Assembly (NCBI GenBank): GCA_903921965.1
Contig: CAIXSE010000402.1
Span: forward strand, 1-20,649
Origin: an uncultured Thermoleophilia bacterium
GTDB lineage: Bacteria > Actinomycetota > Thermoleophilia > UBA2241
Length of the DNA: 20,649 bases
Direction of reading: 5' to 3'
Shown: positions 1-7,556 of the stretch, piece by piece
Numbering within the stretch: position 1 is the stretch's first letter
Layout: each line of letters opens with the position of its first letter
Notes under the pieces: model-generated
Databases searched by the model: none
Told to the model about the DNA's origin: nothing
Seen by the model: the letters and a program-made list of their open reading frames with translations, nothing else
Position numbers and translations under genes: made by a program

Positions 1-1221
1 CTGCAGGGCGACGTGGGCTCGGGTAAGACGGTCGTCGCCCTGTACTGCCTCGTGCGCGCCGCCGAGGCCGGCAGGCAGGGCGCGCTGATGGCCCCGACGG
101 AGACGCTGGCCGCGCAGCACGCCGAGACGGCGGCGCGGCTGCTCGGGACGCTCGTGCCCACGGAGCTGCTCACGGCGTCGCTCGGCGCCCGCGAGCGGCG
201 CGCGACGCTCGAGCGCGTCGCCTCCGGGGCGGCCGGGCTCGTGATCGGCACCCACGCGCTGCTCCAGGAGGACGTGGCCTTCGCGGGGCTCGGCCTCCTC
301 GTCGTCGACGAGCAGCACCGCTTCGGCGTCGAGCAGCGCGACGCCCTGGTGCGGCGCGCCGAGCACGGTGGCTGCGCGCCGCACGTGCTGCACATGACGG
401 CCACGCCGATCCCCCGCACGCTCGCGCTGACGGTCTACGGCGACCTCGACGTGACGACCATCGCCGGCGCGCCCTCCGGCCGCCAGCCGGTCGTCACCCG
501 CCTGGTCGACGAGACCCAGCGCGAGACCGGCTACCGGTTCGTGCGCGAGCAGCTCGAGAAGGGCAGGCAGGTCTACGTGGTCTGCCCGGCCATCGACGAG
601 TCGGAGTCGTTCGACGCCACCACCGCCGTCGCGGAGGCGGAGCGTCTGCAGGCCGGGCCGTTCCGCGACGCGCGCGTCGCCGTGGTGCACGGCCAGTTGA
701 AGGCCGCCGACCGCGACGCGGTCATGCGCGAGTTCAAGGCCGGCCGCGTCCAGGTACTCGTCGCCACGAGCCTCATCGAGGTCGGCATCGACGTGCCCAA
801 CGCCACGGTGATGATCGTCGAGGGCGCGGAGCGCTTCGGCCTCGCCCAGCTGCACCAGCTGCGCGGGCGCGTGGGGCGCGGCTCCGAGAAGTCGTACTGC
901 CTGCTGTTCTCGAACGCCGAGACCGGCGCCTCTCAGGCCCGGCTCGAGGCGCTGCTCGAGACCAGCGACGGCTTCGTCCTCGCCGACCGCGACCTGGAGA
1001 TCCGCGGCGAGGGCCAGGTGATGGGCGCGCGCCAGGCGGGCGTGCCCGACCTCAAGCTGGCGCGCCTGGCGCGCGACCGCAAGGCCCTGCTGCGCGCCCG
1101 CGAGCTGGCGGCGGAGATCCTCGCCGCCGACCCCGAGCTCTCCCGCCCGGAGCACGTGCCCTTCGCCGACGCCATGCGCGCCGCCTTCGGGCACGAGCTC
1201 GCCTGGCTGCTGAAGGCCTGA
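1..1221 (+). CDS. recG: ATP-dependent DNA helicase RecG, C-terminal part (5' truncated by window edge)
   Basis: RecG is a superfamily 2 helicase that reverses stalled replication forks and drives branch migration. The frame is open from base 1 and gives 406 residues; the N-terminal wedge domain lies outside the window. The visible part starts in the Walker A motif GDVGSGKT (residues 3-10). It continues with the DEQHRFGV box (motif II), TATPIPRTLALT (motif III), TSLIEVGIDVPNAT (motif V) and the arginine-finger region HQLRGRVGRG (motif VI). The C-terminal TRG-type segment contains DLEIRGEGQVMGARQAG, which separates RecG from other helicases such as Mfd. The GTG at base 13 lies inside the Walker A motif and is not a real start. 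An inverted repeat begins at the stop codon, so transcription probably ends here. Identity is very secure; only the 5' end is missing. Confidence 0.97.
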   Translation: MQGDVGSGKTVVALYCLVRAAEAGRQGALMAPTETLAAQHAETAARLLGTLVPTELLTASLGARERRATLERVASGAAGLVIGTHALLQEDVAFAGLGLLVVDEQHRFGVEQRDALVRRAEHGGCAPHVLHMTATPIPRTLALTVYGDLDVTTIAGAPSGRQPVVTRLVDETQRETGYRFVREQLEKGRQVYVVCPAIDESESFDATTAVAEAERLQAGPFRDARVAVVHGQLKAADRDAVMREFKAGRVQVLVATSLIEVGIDVPNATVMIVEGAERFGLAQLHQLRGRVGRGSEKSYCLLFSNAETGASQARLEALLETSDGFVLADRDLEIRGEGQVMGARQAGVPDLKLARLARDRKALLRARELAAEILAADPELSRPEHVPFADAMRAAFGHELAWLLKA

Positions 1222-1245
1222 CGACCGCTCCAGCTCCGCGGTCGT
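1221..1245 (+). terminator. Stem-loop at the recG stop codon, possible terminator
   Basis: A perfect 8-bp inverted repeat, ACGACCGC (1221-1228) and GCGGTCGT (1238-1245), encloses a 9-base loop and begins on the last base of the recG stop codon. No T-run follows, so it would be a stem-only terminator of the kind common in high-GC actinobacteria, or an RNA 3'-end stabiliser. The position between recG and a promoter-like site supports a transcript boundary. Confidence 0.5.
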
Positions 1246-1289
1246 ACGGCCCGCCCCGGCGCCCACGGCGGCCCGCGCGACCGCTCCCG

Positions 1290-1297
1290 TATACACT
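1290..1297 (+). promoter_or_regulatory. Promoter-like -10 element, likely leaderless start of the DHH-CBS-nucleotidyltransferase gene
   Basis: TATACACT stands out in GC-rich sequence in the only sizeable gap before the long gene run. It contains overlapping -10 candidates TATACA and TACACT. Only 6 bases separate it from the ATG at 1304, so transcription would begin at or within a base or two of the start codon. No convincing -35 box is visible. The context TATACACTCTCGGC-ATG resembles the better promoter TATACTCTCGCGCG-ATG in front of mihF. Confidence 0.5.
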
Positions 1298-1303
1298 CTC
1301 GGC

Positions 1304-3907
1304 ATGCGTACGCCCGAGCTCATCGCCACCCACACCAACACCGACTTCGACGCGTTCGCGGCGATGGTCGCCGCGCGCAAGCTGTATCCGGAGGCGGCGG
1401 TGTGCCTCGGCGGCGCCGTCAACCGCAACGTGCGCGAGTTCCAGGCGCTGTACGCCGACCTGATCCCGGTCGTCGACCCGGCGGACGTGGAGCACGACAG
1501 CGTCCGCCGCCTCATCCTGGTCGACACCGTGCACGCCAACCGCCTGGGCGAGCTCGGCGACCTCTGCACGCGCGACGGCGTGCAGGTCGTCGCCTTCGAC
1601 CACCACACGCACCTCGACGACCTCCCGGCCTTCCTCGGCCCCGACGACCTGATCACCTCCGAGGACGGCTCCCTCGTCACCCTCTTCGTGCGCATCATCG
1701 CCGAGCGCGGCCTGGGCATCTCGCCCTTCGAGGCCTCGGTCTTCGCCCTCGGGATCCACGAGGACACCGGCTCGCTGACGTTCTCCACCTCGACCCCGGC
1801 CGACGCCGAGGCCCTGGCGCTCTGCATGCAGCGCGGCGCCGACACGGTGCTGCTGGAGAAGTGGCTGGCCAACGTGCTCACCCCTGCGCAGCGGCGCACT
1901 CTCGCCGGAGCGCTCCAGAGCGCGGAAGAGCTGCCGATCCCCGAGGCCACGGTGCTCGTCTCGGCGCTCCACCAGGACCTGTACGTCGAGGGTGTGAGCG
2001 TGGTGGCGCACCGCGTCATGGACCTCACCGGCTGCGACGGCTACTTCCTGCTCGTGGCGATGGAGAACCGCGTGTTCGTGACGGCGCGCAGCCGGGGAGG
2101 CCGGCTCGATGTGGCCCGCGCCCTCGCGGCGATCGGCGGCGGGGGGCACCCGGCGGCCGCCTCGGCGGTGGTCAAGGACCGCCCGCTCGAAGAGGTCACC
2201 GAAAGGTTGAAGGCGGCGATCCCCGGCTCCGTGAACCCGGTCCTGAAAGTGGACGAGGTCATGGTGCCGTCGCCGCCGGTCGTCGACGCGCAGACGACCG
2301 TCGACGACGCGGCCCTGCTGTGCCGGCGCGCGGGTCTCGGTGGCACCCTGGTGCGGGACGGGGAGACGCTGACCGGCAAGGTGGCGCTGGCCGACCTTGA
2401 GCGCGCCTCAGCGCACGGGCTGGGGCACGCGCCGGTGAAGGCGGTGATGACGGCGCGCCTGACCGTCGTGCCCTCGGGCACGCCGGTGGAGCGCGCCGCC
2501 CTGGCCGTGGCGCAGGAGGAGATCGGCTGGGCGCCGGTCACCTGCAGCGACGACGCGGAGCTGCGGTTCGGCGCCGTGCTCGGCGCCGTCACGCGCAGCT
2601 CGCTCTCGGGCACGCTCCCGCCGGCGCCTCCGGCGCCGGTCGTCGCCAACCTCGCCGGCGAGCTCGGCGAGCTCGGCCTCGACCACCTCTTCCGCCAGGT
2701 CCAGGCCGTGGCCGCCGGCGTGCGCGGCGTCTTCCTCGTCGGCGGCGCCGTGCGCGACCTGCTCCTCGGCGAGCCCGGCTTCGACGTCGACATCGCCGTG
2801 GAGGGCGACGGCATCGCCTTCGCCGGCGACCTCGCGGCGCGGCTGAAGGGGCACGTGCGCCCGCACGAGAAGTTCGGCACCGCCGTGGTCGTCGCCCATG
2901 GGCCCGGCGGCGAGCGCCTGCGCGTGGACGTGGCGTCGACGCGCTCAGAGTCCTACGCACACCCCGGGGCGCTGCCCAAGGTGGAGCACGCCTCCATCCG
3001 CAGCGACCTCGCGCGGCGGGATTTCAGCATCAACGCGCTGGCCGTGTCGCTCAAGCCCGAGACCTACGGCGACCTGCTCGACTACTACGGCGGCCTCGAG
3101 GACCTCGAGGCCGGCCGCATCGTGGTCCTCCACAACCTCAGTTTCATCGAGGACCCCACCCGTGTGCTGCGCGCCATCCGCTACGAGAACCGCTACGGCC
3201 TGCGCATGGACCCGCACACCTTCAATCTGGCCCGCGCCTGCTGTGCGATGGACCTGGTGGGCGACCTCTCGTCGGCACGCCTGCGGGACGAGCTCGTCGC
3301 ACTCCTGGAAGAGGAGAAGGCCGACTTCTCGCTGCGGCGCATGGACGAGCTCGGCCTGTCGCCGTCGGTCCACGGACGCCTGCGCACCGACGGGCCCACG
3401 CGCGAGCTGGTCAGGCGCGGCGACCGCCTGCGGGCGGAGCACCGCCTCGAGGCGGATATGCCGCGCTGGCGGCTGCGCCTCATCTGGATGCTGCGCGACC
3501 TCGAGCCCGAGGAGATCGCCCTGTGGACCGAGCGCATGCGCATCAAGCGCGCGGACGCCGACGTGCTCGAGCGCGGCTTCGTGCTCGGCGAGCGCCTGGG
3601 CGGGCGCGTGCGGCGAGGCCCCGGCGAGGCCGAGCTCTACGACCTCGCGACGGGCGAGCCGCTCGAGGCGGTGGTCGCGGCGATGACGCTCGACGAGAGC
3701 GGCGTGAGCGCCGCTCGCCTGGGCCGCTACCTCGACGTCAGCCGCCACGTGAAGCTCGAGATCACCGGCGAGGACCTGCTCGCCCTCGGCATCCCGTCGT
3801 CGCCGCAGCTGGGCGACGTGCTGCGCAGCGTGCTCCACCTCAAGCTGAACGGCGTCGTCCACGGCCGCGATCAGGAGCTCGACGCCGCCGCGAGGATGCG
3901 GCCGTGA
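1304..3907 (+). CDS. DHH phosphoesterase / CBS pair / tRNA nucleotidyltransferase fusion (CCA- or A-adding)
   Basis: This 867-residue protein joins three modules. Residues 1-300 are a DHH/DHHA1 phosphoesterase-like unit: H10, D14 and D16 in the first metal motif, DHH at 99-101, GIHEDTGS further on, and the DHHA1 signature GGGGHPAA at 278-285. Residues about 316-433 form a CBS pair, expected to sense an adenine nucleotide. From about 455 to the end lies a class II nucleotidyltransferase, with VGGAVRDLLLG near 479-489, the metal-binding pair D494/D496 in FDVDIAVEGDG, RRDF at 571-574 and EDPTRVLRAIR, followed by the helical RNA-binding body. The family matures tRNA 3' ends; in several bacteria the DHH-CBS form adds only the terminal A, working with a separate CC-adding enzyme. 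Sequence alone does not settle which activity this one has. Catalytic residues look intact in both enzyme modules. The ATG follows a promoter-like TATACACT with no ribosome binding site. It overlaps the next gene by 4 bases. Confidence 0.93.
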   Translation: MRTPELIATHTNTDFDAFAAMVAARKLYPEAAVCLGGAVNRNVREFQALYADLIPVVDPADVEHDSVRRLILVDTVHANRLGELGDLCTRDGVQVVAFDHHTHLDDLPAFLGPDDLITSEDGSLVTLFVRIIAERGLGISPFEASVFALGIHEDTGSLTFSTSTPADAEALALCMQRGADTVLLEKWLANVLTPAQRRTLAGALQSAEELPIPEATVLVSALHQDLYVEGVSVVAHRVMDLTGCDGYFLLVAMENRVFVTARSRGGRLDVARALAAIGGGGHPAAASAVVKDRPLEEVTERLKAAIPGSVNPVLKVDEVMVPSPPVVDAQTTVDDAALLCRRAGLGGTLVRDGETLTGKVALADLERASAHGLGHAPVKAVMTARLTVVPSGTPVERAALAVAQEEIGWAPVTCSDDAELRFGAVLGAVTRSSLSGTLPPAPPAPVVANLAGELGELGLDHLFRQVQAVAAGVRGVFLVGGAVRDLLLGEPGFDVDIAVEGDGIAFAGDLAARLKGHVRPHEKFGTAVVVAHGPGGERLRVDVASTRSESYAHPGALPKVEHASIRSDLARRDFSINALAVSLKPETYGDLLDYYGGLEDLEAGRIVVLHNLSFIEDPTRVLRAIRYENRYGLRMDPHTFNLARACCAMDLVGDLSSARLRDELVALLEEEKADFSLRRMDELGLSPSVHGRLRTDGPTRELVRRGDRLRAEHRLEADMPRWRLRLIWMLRDLEPEEIALWTERMRIKRADADVLERGFVLGERLGGRVRRGPGEAELYDLATGEPLEAVVAAMTLDESGVSAARLGRYLDVSRHVKLEITGEDLLALGIPSSPQLGDVLRSVLHLKLNGVVHGRDQELDAAARMRP

Positions 3908-4551
3908 CCGGCAACGGCCTCTTCGTCCGCTTCCTCATCACCCTGCCGTTGCTGCTCGTGAGCCTGGTGGCGCACGAGCTCGCGCACGCGTGGGTCGCCG
4001 ACAGGCTCGGCGACCCGACGCCGCGCGAGCACGGCCGCCTGACGCTGAACCCCATCAAGCACCTCGACCTGTGGGGCACGGTGTTCCTCGTCGTGACCTT
4101 CGTCGGCTCGGGCGGGCAGTTCTTCTTCGGCTGGGCCCGCCCGGTGCCCATCAGCCCGTGGCGTTTCACGAAGGCGTCGCCGCAGCGCGGCGAGATGCTC
4201 GTCTCCGCCGCCGGCCCCGCGGCCAACTTCGCCCTCGCGGCGCTCAGCTGCGGCGCCATCTGGCTCACGTTCACCTGGAGCCTGTACCTCGCCCAGGTAC
4301 TGCTGCTCTGCTTCCTGCTCAACGTGATCCTCGGGACCTTCAACCTCATCCCGATCCCCGGCCTCGACGGCGGCGGGGTGGTCGGGGGCCTGCTCCCGAA
4401 GAAGGCCTGGATGCACTGGCTCTCCTGGAGCCGGTACGGCACCTACCTGTTCATCGGCCTGTTCCTGCTCTTCATGGTGTTCCCGGGGTTCTTCGACGCC
4501 ACCATCGGCGCCGTGCTCCGCTGGTCGTACACCCTGCTGCCGGGTGGATGA
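3904..4551 (+). CDS. Site-2 protease family integral membrane peptidase (M50, YwhC/Rv-type short form)
   Basis: A 215-residue multi-pass membrane protein with the zinc protease motif HELAH at residues 24-28, inside the first hydrophobic segment. The second S2P-type motif, NLIPIPGLDGGG, lies near residues 147-158, where D155 would be the third zinc ligand. Hydrophobic segments are also visible around FLVVTFVGS, the SAAGPAANFALAAL stretch, and two C-terminal helices. There is no PDZ domain, so this is the compact M50 group rather than RseP. The substrate is unknown; relatives cleave membrane-anchored regulators. The GTG start at 3904 is chosen because it gives a 4-base GTGA overlap with the upstream stop and places HELAH at the usual distance from the N-terminus; a longer upstream reading frame is out-of-frame read-through of the previous gene. 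Translation is probably coupled to the fusion gene upstream. Confidence 0.9.
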   Translation: MTGNGLFVRFLITLPLLLVSLVAHELAHAWVADRLGDPTPREHGRLTLNPIKHLDLWGTVFLVVTFVGSGGQFFFGWARPVPISPWRFTKASPQRGEMLVSAAGPAANFALAALSCGAIWLTFTWSLYLAQVLLLCFLLNVILGTFNLIPIPGLDGGGVVGGLLPKKAWMHWLSWSRYGTYLFIGLFLLFMVFPGFFDATIGAVLRWSYTLLPGG

Positions 4552-5368
4552 AGTGACGGGCACGGCCGCGGGCGGCGGGACGAGCGGGACGGGAGTGCTC
4601 GGCGAGCACGTGGCGGGCGGCCTGCGCTGGCTGGAGTGGCGGGCGGGCGGCGCCGCGGCGGCGTTCCCGGCGCGCGAGGGCGGCGTCTCGGCGCCGCCGT
4701 TCGAGAGCCTGAACCTCGGGCTGTCGGTCGGCGACGACCCCGCCGCCGTGCTCGAGAACAGGCGCCGCTTCTGGACCGCCGCCGGCCTCTCACCGGAACG
4801 GGTGGTCGTCCCCGGCCAGGTGCACGGCACCGACCTCGCCTGGGTCGGCGAGGCCGAGGCCGGGCGCGGCGCCTTCGACCGCGAGAGCGTGGTCCACGAC
4901 CACGACGGCCTGCTCACGGCCACGCCGGGGCTCGGCCTGGTGGTGAGCTACGCCGACTGCGTGCCGGTGGTCGTGGCGGCGAGCGGCCCGGAGGGCCCCG
5001 CGCTCGCCGTCGTCCACGCCGGCTGGCGCGGCATGCTGGCCGGCATCGTCGGCAAGGCGGCCCGGGAGCTCGCGACGCGCGGCCGCCTCACGGCCGCCGT
5101 GGTGGGCCCCAGCATCGGGCCGTGCTGCTTCGCCGTCGACGACGCCCTGCGGGCGCGCTTCGAGGCGCGCTTCCCGGGCTCCGGCGGCGACGGCACCGTC
5201 GATCTCTGGGCCTGCGCCCGGCAGGAGCTGGTGGAAGCCGGTGTGCCGCAGGAGGCGGTCACCGTCACCGGCGTCTGCACCTCCAGCGACCCGGCGTACT
5301 TCTCGCACCGGCGCGACCACGGTGCGACCGGCCGTCATCTGGCGGTAGCATGGCTTGCGGAATCGTGA
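4544..5368 (+). CDS. pgeF: Multicopper polyphenol oxidase / laccase-domain protein PgeF (YfiH family)
   Basis: A 274-residue member of the YfiH/LACC1 family. Characterised relatives act as purine nucleoside enzymes (phosphorolysis and deamination of adenosine), and in E. coli PgeF removes wrong L-Ser-containing peptidoglycan precursors. The expected zinc ligands are visible: H94 in GQVHGTD, C139 in SYADCVPV and H158 in VVHAGWRGM. The family signature GPSIGPCCF and a C-terminal CTSSDPAYFSHRRD segment follow. The GTG at 4544 overlaps the end of the membrane protease gene by 8 bases. A second in-frame GTG at 4553 has a better purine stretch (GGTGGA) just upstream and may be the true start, which would shorten the protein by 3 residues. 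The first 30 residues are Gly/Ala-rich and carry no known motif. It is followed by yggS and sepF, the usual Gram-positive order. Confidence 0.92.
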   Translation: MDEVTGTAAGGGTSGTGVLGEHVAGGLRWLEWRAGGAAAAFPAREGGVSAPPFESLNLGLSVGDDPAAVLENRRRFWTAAGLSPERVVVPGQVHGTDLAWVGEAEAGRGAFDRESVVHDHDGLLTATPGLGLVVSYADCVPVVVAASGPEGPALAVVHAGWRGMLAGIVGKAARELATRGRLTAAVVGPSIGPCCFAVDDALRARFEARFPGSGGDGTVDLWACARQELVEAGVPQEAVTVTGVCTSSDPAYFSHRRDHGATGRHLAVAWLAES

Positions 5369-5405
5369 ACCCCGGACGCGTCCCGGCGCGGGGAGGAGGG
5401 GCGTA

Positions 5406-6098
5406 GTGGTCAGACAGCTCGTGCCGAAGCTCGAGGTGGTCCGCGAGCGCTTCGAGGAAGTGGAGGGCCGGGTCGCCGCGGCGGCCGCCGCGGCCGGCCG
5501 CGACCCGGGGGGCGTGCAGGTGCTCGTCGCCACCAAGTACGTCGCCGCGGAGCACCTCGGCGTGCTCGCCGAGGCCGGCGTGCGCCTCATCGGCGAGAAC
5601 CAGGCCCAGGCGCTGGTCGAGAAGCACGAACTGTACGGCGGCGTGTTCGAGTACCACTTCATCGGGCACCTGCAGAGCCGCAAGACGAAGCTCGTGCTCC
5701 CGCTGGTCACTCTCATCCACTCCGTGGACAGCATGAGCGTCGTACAGGAGATACAGGCACGGGCCGCGAACATCACAGACGTGCTGCTCGAGGTCAACAT
5801 CGCCGGCGAAGACACGAAGAGCGGCCTCGCCCTTCCGGACGTGGACGCGTTCCTGGACGAGGCCGCCGCGTGCGACAGGGTCCGCTTCCGCGGTCTCATG
5901 TGCATGCCGCCGCTGACGCCCGACCCCGAGGACGCACGTCCGTACTTCGCGCGCACCCGCGAACTGGCCGAGCGGCTTTCGGCGGCCTGGCGGGGCACAT
6001 ATACTTTCGGGCAGCTGTCGATGGGCACCAGCGCCGACTACGAGGTCGCGGCGCAAGAAGGCGCGACCATCGTGCGCGTGGGCAGCGTGCTCTTCTGA
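5406..6098 (+). CDS. yggS: YggS/PLPBP family pyridoxal-phosphate homeostasis protein
   Basis: A 230-residue PLP-binding protein with the alanine-racemase-type TIM-barrel fold. It binds pyridoxal phosphate without known enzyme activity and buffers PLP and amino-acid pools. The cofactor lysine is K44 in VLVATKYV. Further family signatures are LIGENQAQ, the FIGHLQSRK segment, LLEVNIAGEDTKSG, and the phosphate-binding end TFGQLSMGTSADYEVA. The GTG at 5406 is preferred over the longer TTG frame at 5355 because a strong GGGAGGAGGGG sits just upstream and it gives the normal family N-terminus. It lies 37 bases after pgeF and 17 bases before sepF. The codons ACA-TAT-ACT near position 5997 are unusual for this GC-rich gene and spell a promoter-like TATACT. 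Confidence 0.95.
   Translation: MVRQLVPKLEVVRERFEEVEGRVAAAAAAAGRDPGGVQVLVATKYVAAEHLGVLAEAGVRLIGENQAQALVEKHELYGGVFEYHFIGHLQSRKTKLVLPLVTLIHSVDSMSVVQEIQARAANITDVLLEVNIAGEDTKSGLALPDVDAFLDEAAACDRVRFRGLMCMPPLTPDPEDARPYFARTRELAERLSAAWRGTYTFGQLSMGTSADYEVAAQEGATIVRVGSVLF
5977..6005 (+). promoter_or_regulatory. Possible intragenic promoter inside yggS, upstream of sepF
   Basis: TATACT at 6000-6005 matches the -10 consensus at 5 of 6 positions and lies in CACATATACTTTCG, which differs at only one of 14 positions from the mihF promoter core. A weak -35, TTTCGG at 5977-5982, is 17 bases upstream. The predicted start near 6012 would give a leader of about 100 bases before sepF. The motif is spelled with codons (ACA, TAT, ACT) that this genome otherwise avoids, which suggests selection at the DNA level. 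The weak -35 keeps this tentative. Confidence 0.4.
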
Positions 6099-6115
6099 GA
6101 CGGTAGGGAGGACCC

Positions 6116-6682
6116 ATGGGCCTGGGCGATACGTGGCACAAGGTGGCGGTGTACTTCGGTATCGCCGACGACGAAGACGACTACGACGAGGACGAGACAC
6201 TAGCTCCGCACGAGGAGCTCGAGCGCTCGTACCAGGACCGCCCCAACGTCCGCAAGCTCGAGAGCAGCGGCAGCCGCGGCCGTGGCGGCAGCGACTACGA
6301 CGACATCTTCGCCGACGAGCCGCGCCGCGGCAGCGCCGGCTCTTCGCGCAGCTCGGCCTCGGCGGCGCCCGTGGTGCGCGCCGTGCAGCCCGTCCGTCCG
6401 GCGCGCGTCGAAGTGCACCTCGTCATCCCCAAGAACTTCAACGACGCGCAGCAGATCGCCGACAAGTTCAAGGTCGACGTCCCCGTCATCATGAACCTGC
6501 AGGCCTCCGACACCGAGCTGTCCAAGCGCCTCATCGACTTCTGCAGCGGGCTGTCCTACGCGCTCGACGGCGGCATGCAGCGTGTGGGAGACAAGATCTT
6601 CCTGCTCACGCCGCGCAACGTCGAGGTCTCGGCCGAAGAACGCGCGCGGCTCATCGAGAAGGGCTTCTTCAATCAGTTCTGA
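6116..6682 (+). CDS. sepF: Cell division protein SepF
   Basis: A 188-residue SepF, the membrane-associated partner of FtsZ that tethers and bundles Z-ring filaments in Gram-positive bacteria and actinobacteria. The N-terminus MGLGDTWHKVAVYFGI is the expected short amphipathic membrane-binding helix. An acidic and then Ser/Gly/Arg-rich linker occupies residues 18-95. The folded DUF552 domain covers about 98-180, with VEVHLVIPKNFNDAQQIAD, DVPVIMNL, RLIDFCSGLSYALDGGMQ and KIFLLTPRNVEVS. A strong ribosome binding site (TAGGGAGGAC, 6103-6112) precedes the ATG. It follows yggS by 17 bases as in other dcw clusters, but ftsZ is not in the window. A possible own promoter lies inside yggS. Confidence 0.96.
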   Translation: MGLGDTWHKVAVYFGIADDEDDYDEDETLAPHEELERSYQDRPNVRKLESSGSRGRGGSDYDDIFADEPRRGSAGSSRSSASAAPVVRAVQPVRPARVEVHLVIPKNFNDAQQIADKFKVDVPVIMNLQASDTELSKRLIDFCSGLSYALDGGMQRVGDKIFLLTPRNVEVSAEERARLIEKGFFNQF

Positions 6683-6697
6683 GCGGGCGGGCCTGAG

Positions 6698-7483
6698 ATG
6701 ATCGTCGGCTTCATCGGCGCCGGGCACATCGCCCACGCTCTCGCCGAGGGCTGGAGCCGCCCGGGACTTCCCGACCCACCCGAGCTCCGCTTCTTCGACG
6801 TCGACACCGGCCGCGCGGCCGAGCTGGCCGCGGCCTGCGGCGGCACGGCCGCCGGTGCCGCCGGCGACGTCGTCGAGGCGGCCGACCTCGTGCTCGTCTG
6901 CGTCCGTCCGCAGCACGTCGCCGCGGTCCTGGACGAGGTGGGCGCGTGGCTCGGCTCGACCCCGCTGGTCTCGGTCGCCGCCGGCGTCACCCTGGACCGG
7001 GTGCTGGCGGCGCTGCCAGACGGCAGCCGTGCCGCCCGGGTCATGCCCAACGTCGCTGCGGCCCTGGGGCTGGGCACCTTCCTGCTCGTCCCCGGCACGC
7101 TGGGCGACGTATGCGCGCCCGTGGAGGCGCTCTTCGGCCTCGCCGGCGAGGTCATCGAACTGGACGAGCGCCACTTCGACGCGGCCACGTCGATCGCCGG
7201 CTGCATGCCCGGCACGCTCGGCCGCTTCGTGGTCGCCATGACGGCCGCCGGCGTCGAGCACGGCCTCGCGGCGGACGTGGCGCAGCGCCTCGCCGTCGCG
7301 GGCGTCCACGGCGCGGCCGCGATCATCGCCCGGGAGGGCGACCCCGCGGCCGTCGTCACCGCCACCGCGACGCCGGGCGGCATGACCGCGGCGGCCATCG
7401 AAGCCCTGGAGGAGCGCGACCTCGCCGCCGCCGTGCACGCGGCCGTCGCCGCCGCCACGGCCCGCGCAAGGGAGCTCGCGTGA
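6698..7483 (+). CDS. proC: Pyrroline-5-carboxylate reductase ProC
   Basis: A 261-residue NAD(P)H-dependent enzyme for the last step of proline synthesis, reducing pyrroline-5-carboxylate to proline in the cytoplasm. The N-terminal Rossmann motif is GFIGAGHIAHAL (residues 4-15). VLVCVRPQHV follows, and the C-terminal dimerisation and catalytic domain contains RVMPNVAAALGLG and the family hallmark TPGGMTAAAIEALEERDL. The hallmark usually reads SPGGTT or TPGGTT, so the Met is a small deviation. Length is normal. The gene lies 15 bases after sepF with only a weak ribosome binding site, and so is probably in the same transcript. A proC between sepF and divIVA is found in some Gram-positive division clusters, where yggT is the more frequent occupant. 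Confidence 0.93.
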   Translation: MIVGFIGAGHIAHALAEGWSRPGLPDPPELRFFDVDTGRAAELAAACGGTAAGAAGDVVEAADLVLVCVRPQHVAAVLDEVGAWLGSTPLVSVAAGVTLDRVLAALPDGSRAARVMPNVAAALGLGTFLLVPGTLGDVCAPVEALFGLAGEVIELDERHFDAATSIAGCMPGTLGRFVVAMTAAGVEHGLAADVAQRLAVAGVHGAAAIIAREGDPAAVVTATATPGGMTAAAIEALEERDLAAAVHAAVAAATARARELA

Positions 7484-7556
7484 CCGCCTCGCTTCCGGTC
7501 ACGCTCACGCACACGTCACGACAAGACCGGCAGCCGGCCGGGCCTGGGGGGTCCGC

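Noticed and set aside
1052..2149. A 365-codon minus-strand frame spanning the recG-fusion gene gap
   Set aside because: It overlaps two convincing genes and has an Arg/Gly-rich shadow composition with no domain. Treating it as real would remove the promoter and hairpin in the gap.
5355..5405. Longer YggS starting at TTG 5355
   Set aside because: It would overlap pgeF and place the strong GGGAGGAGGGG ribosome binding site inside the gene. GTG 5406 fits both the site and the family length.
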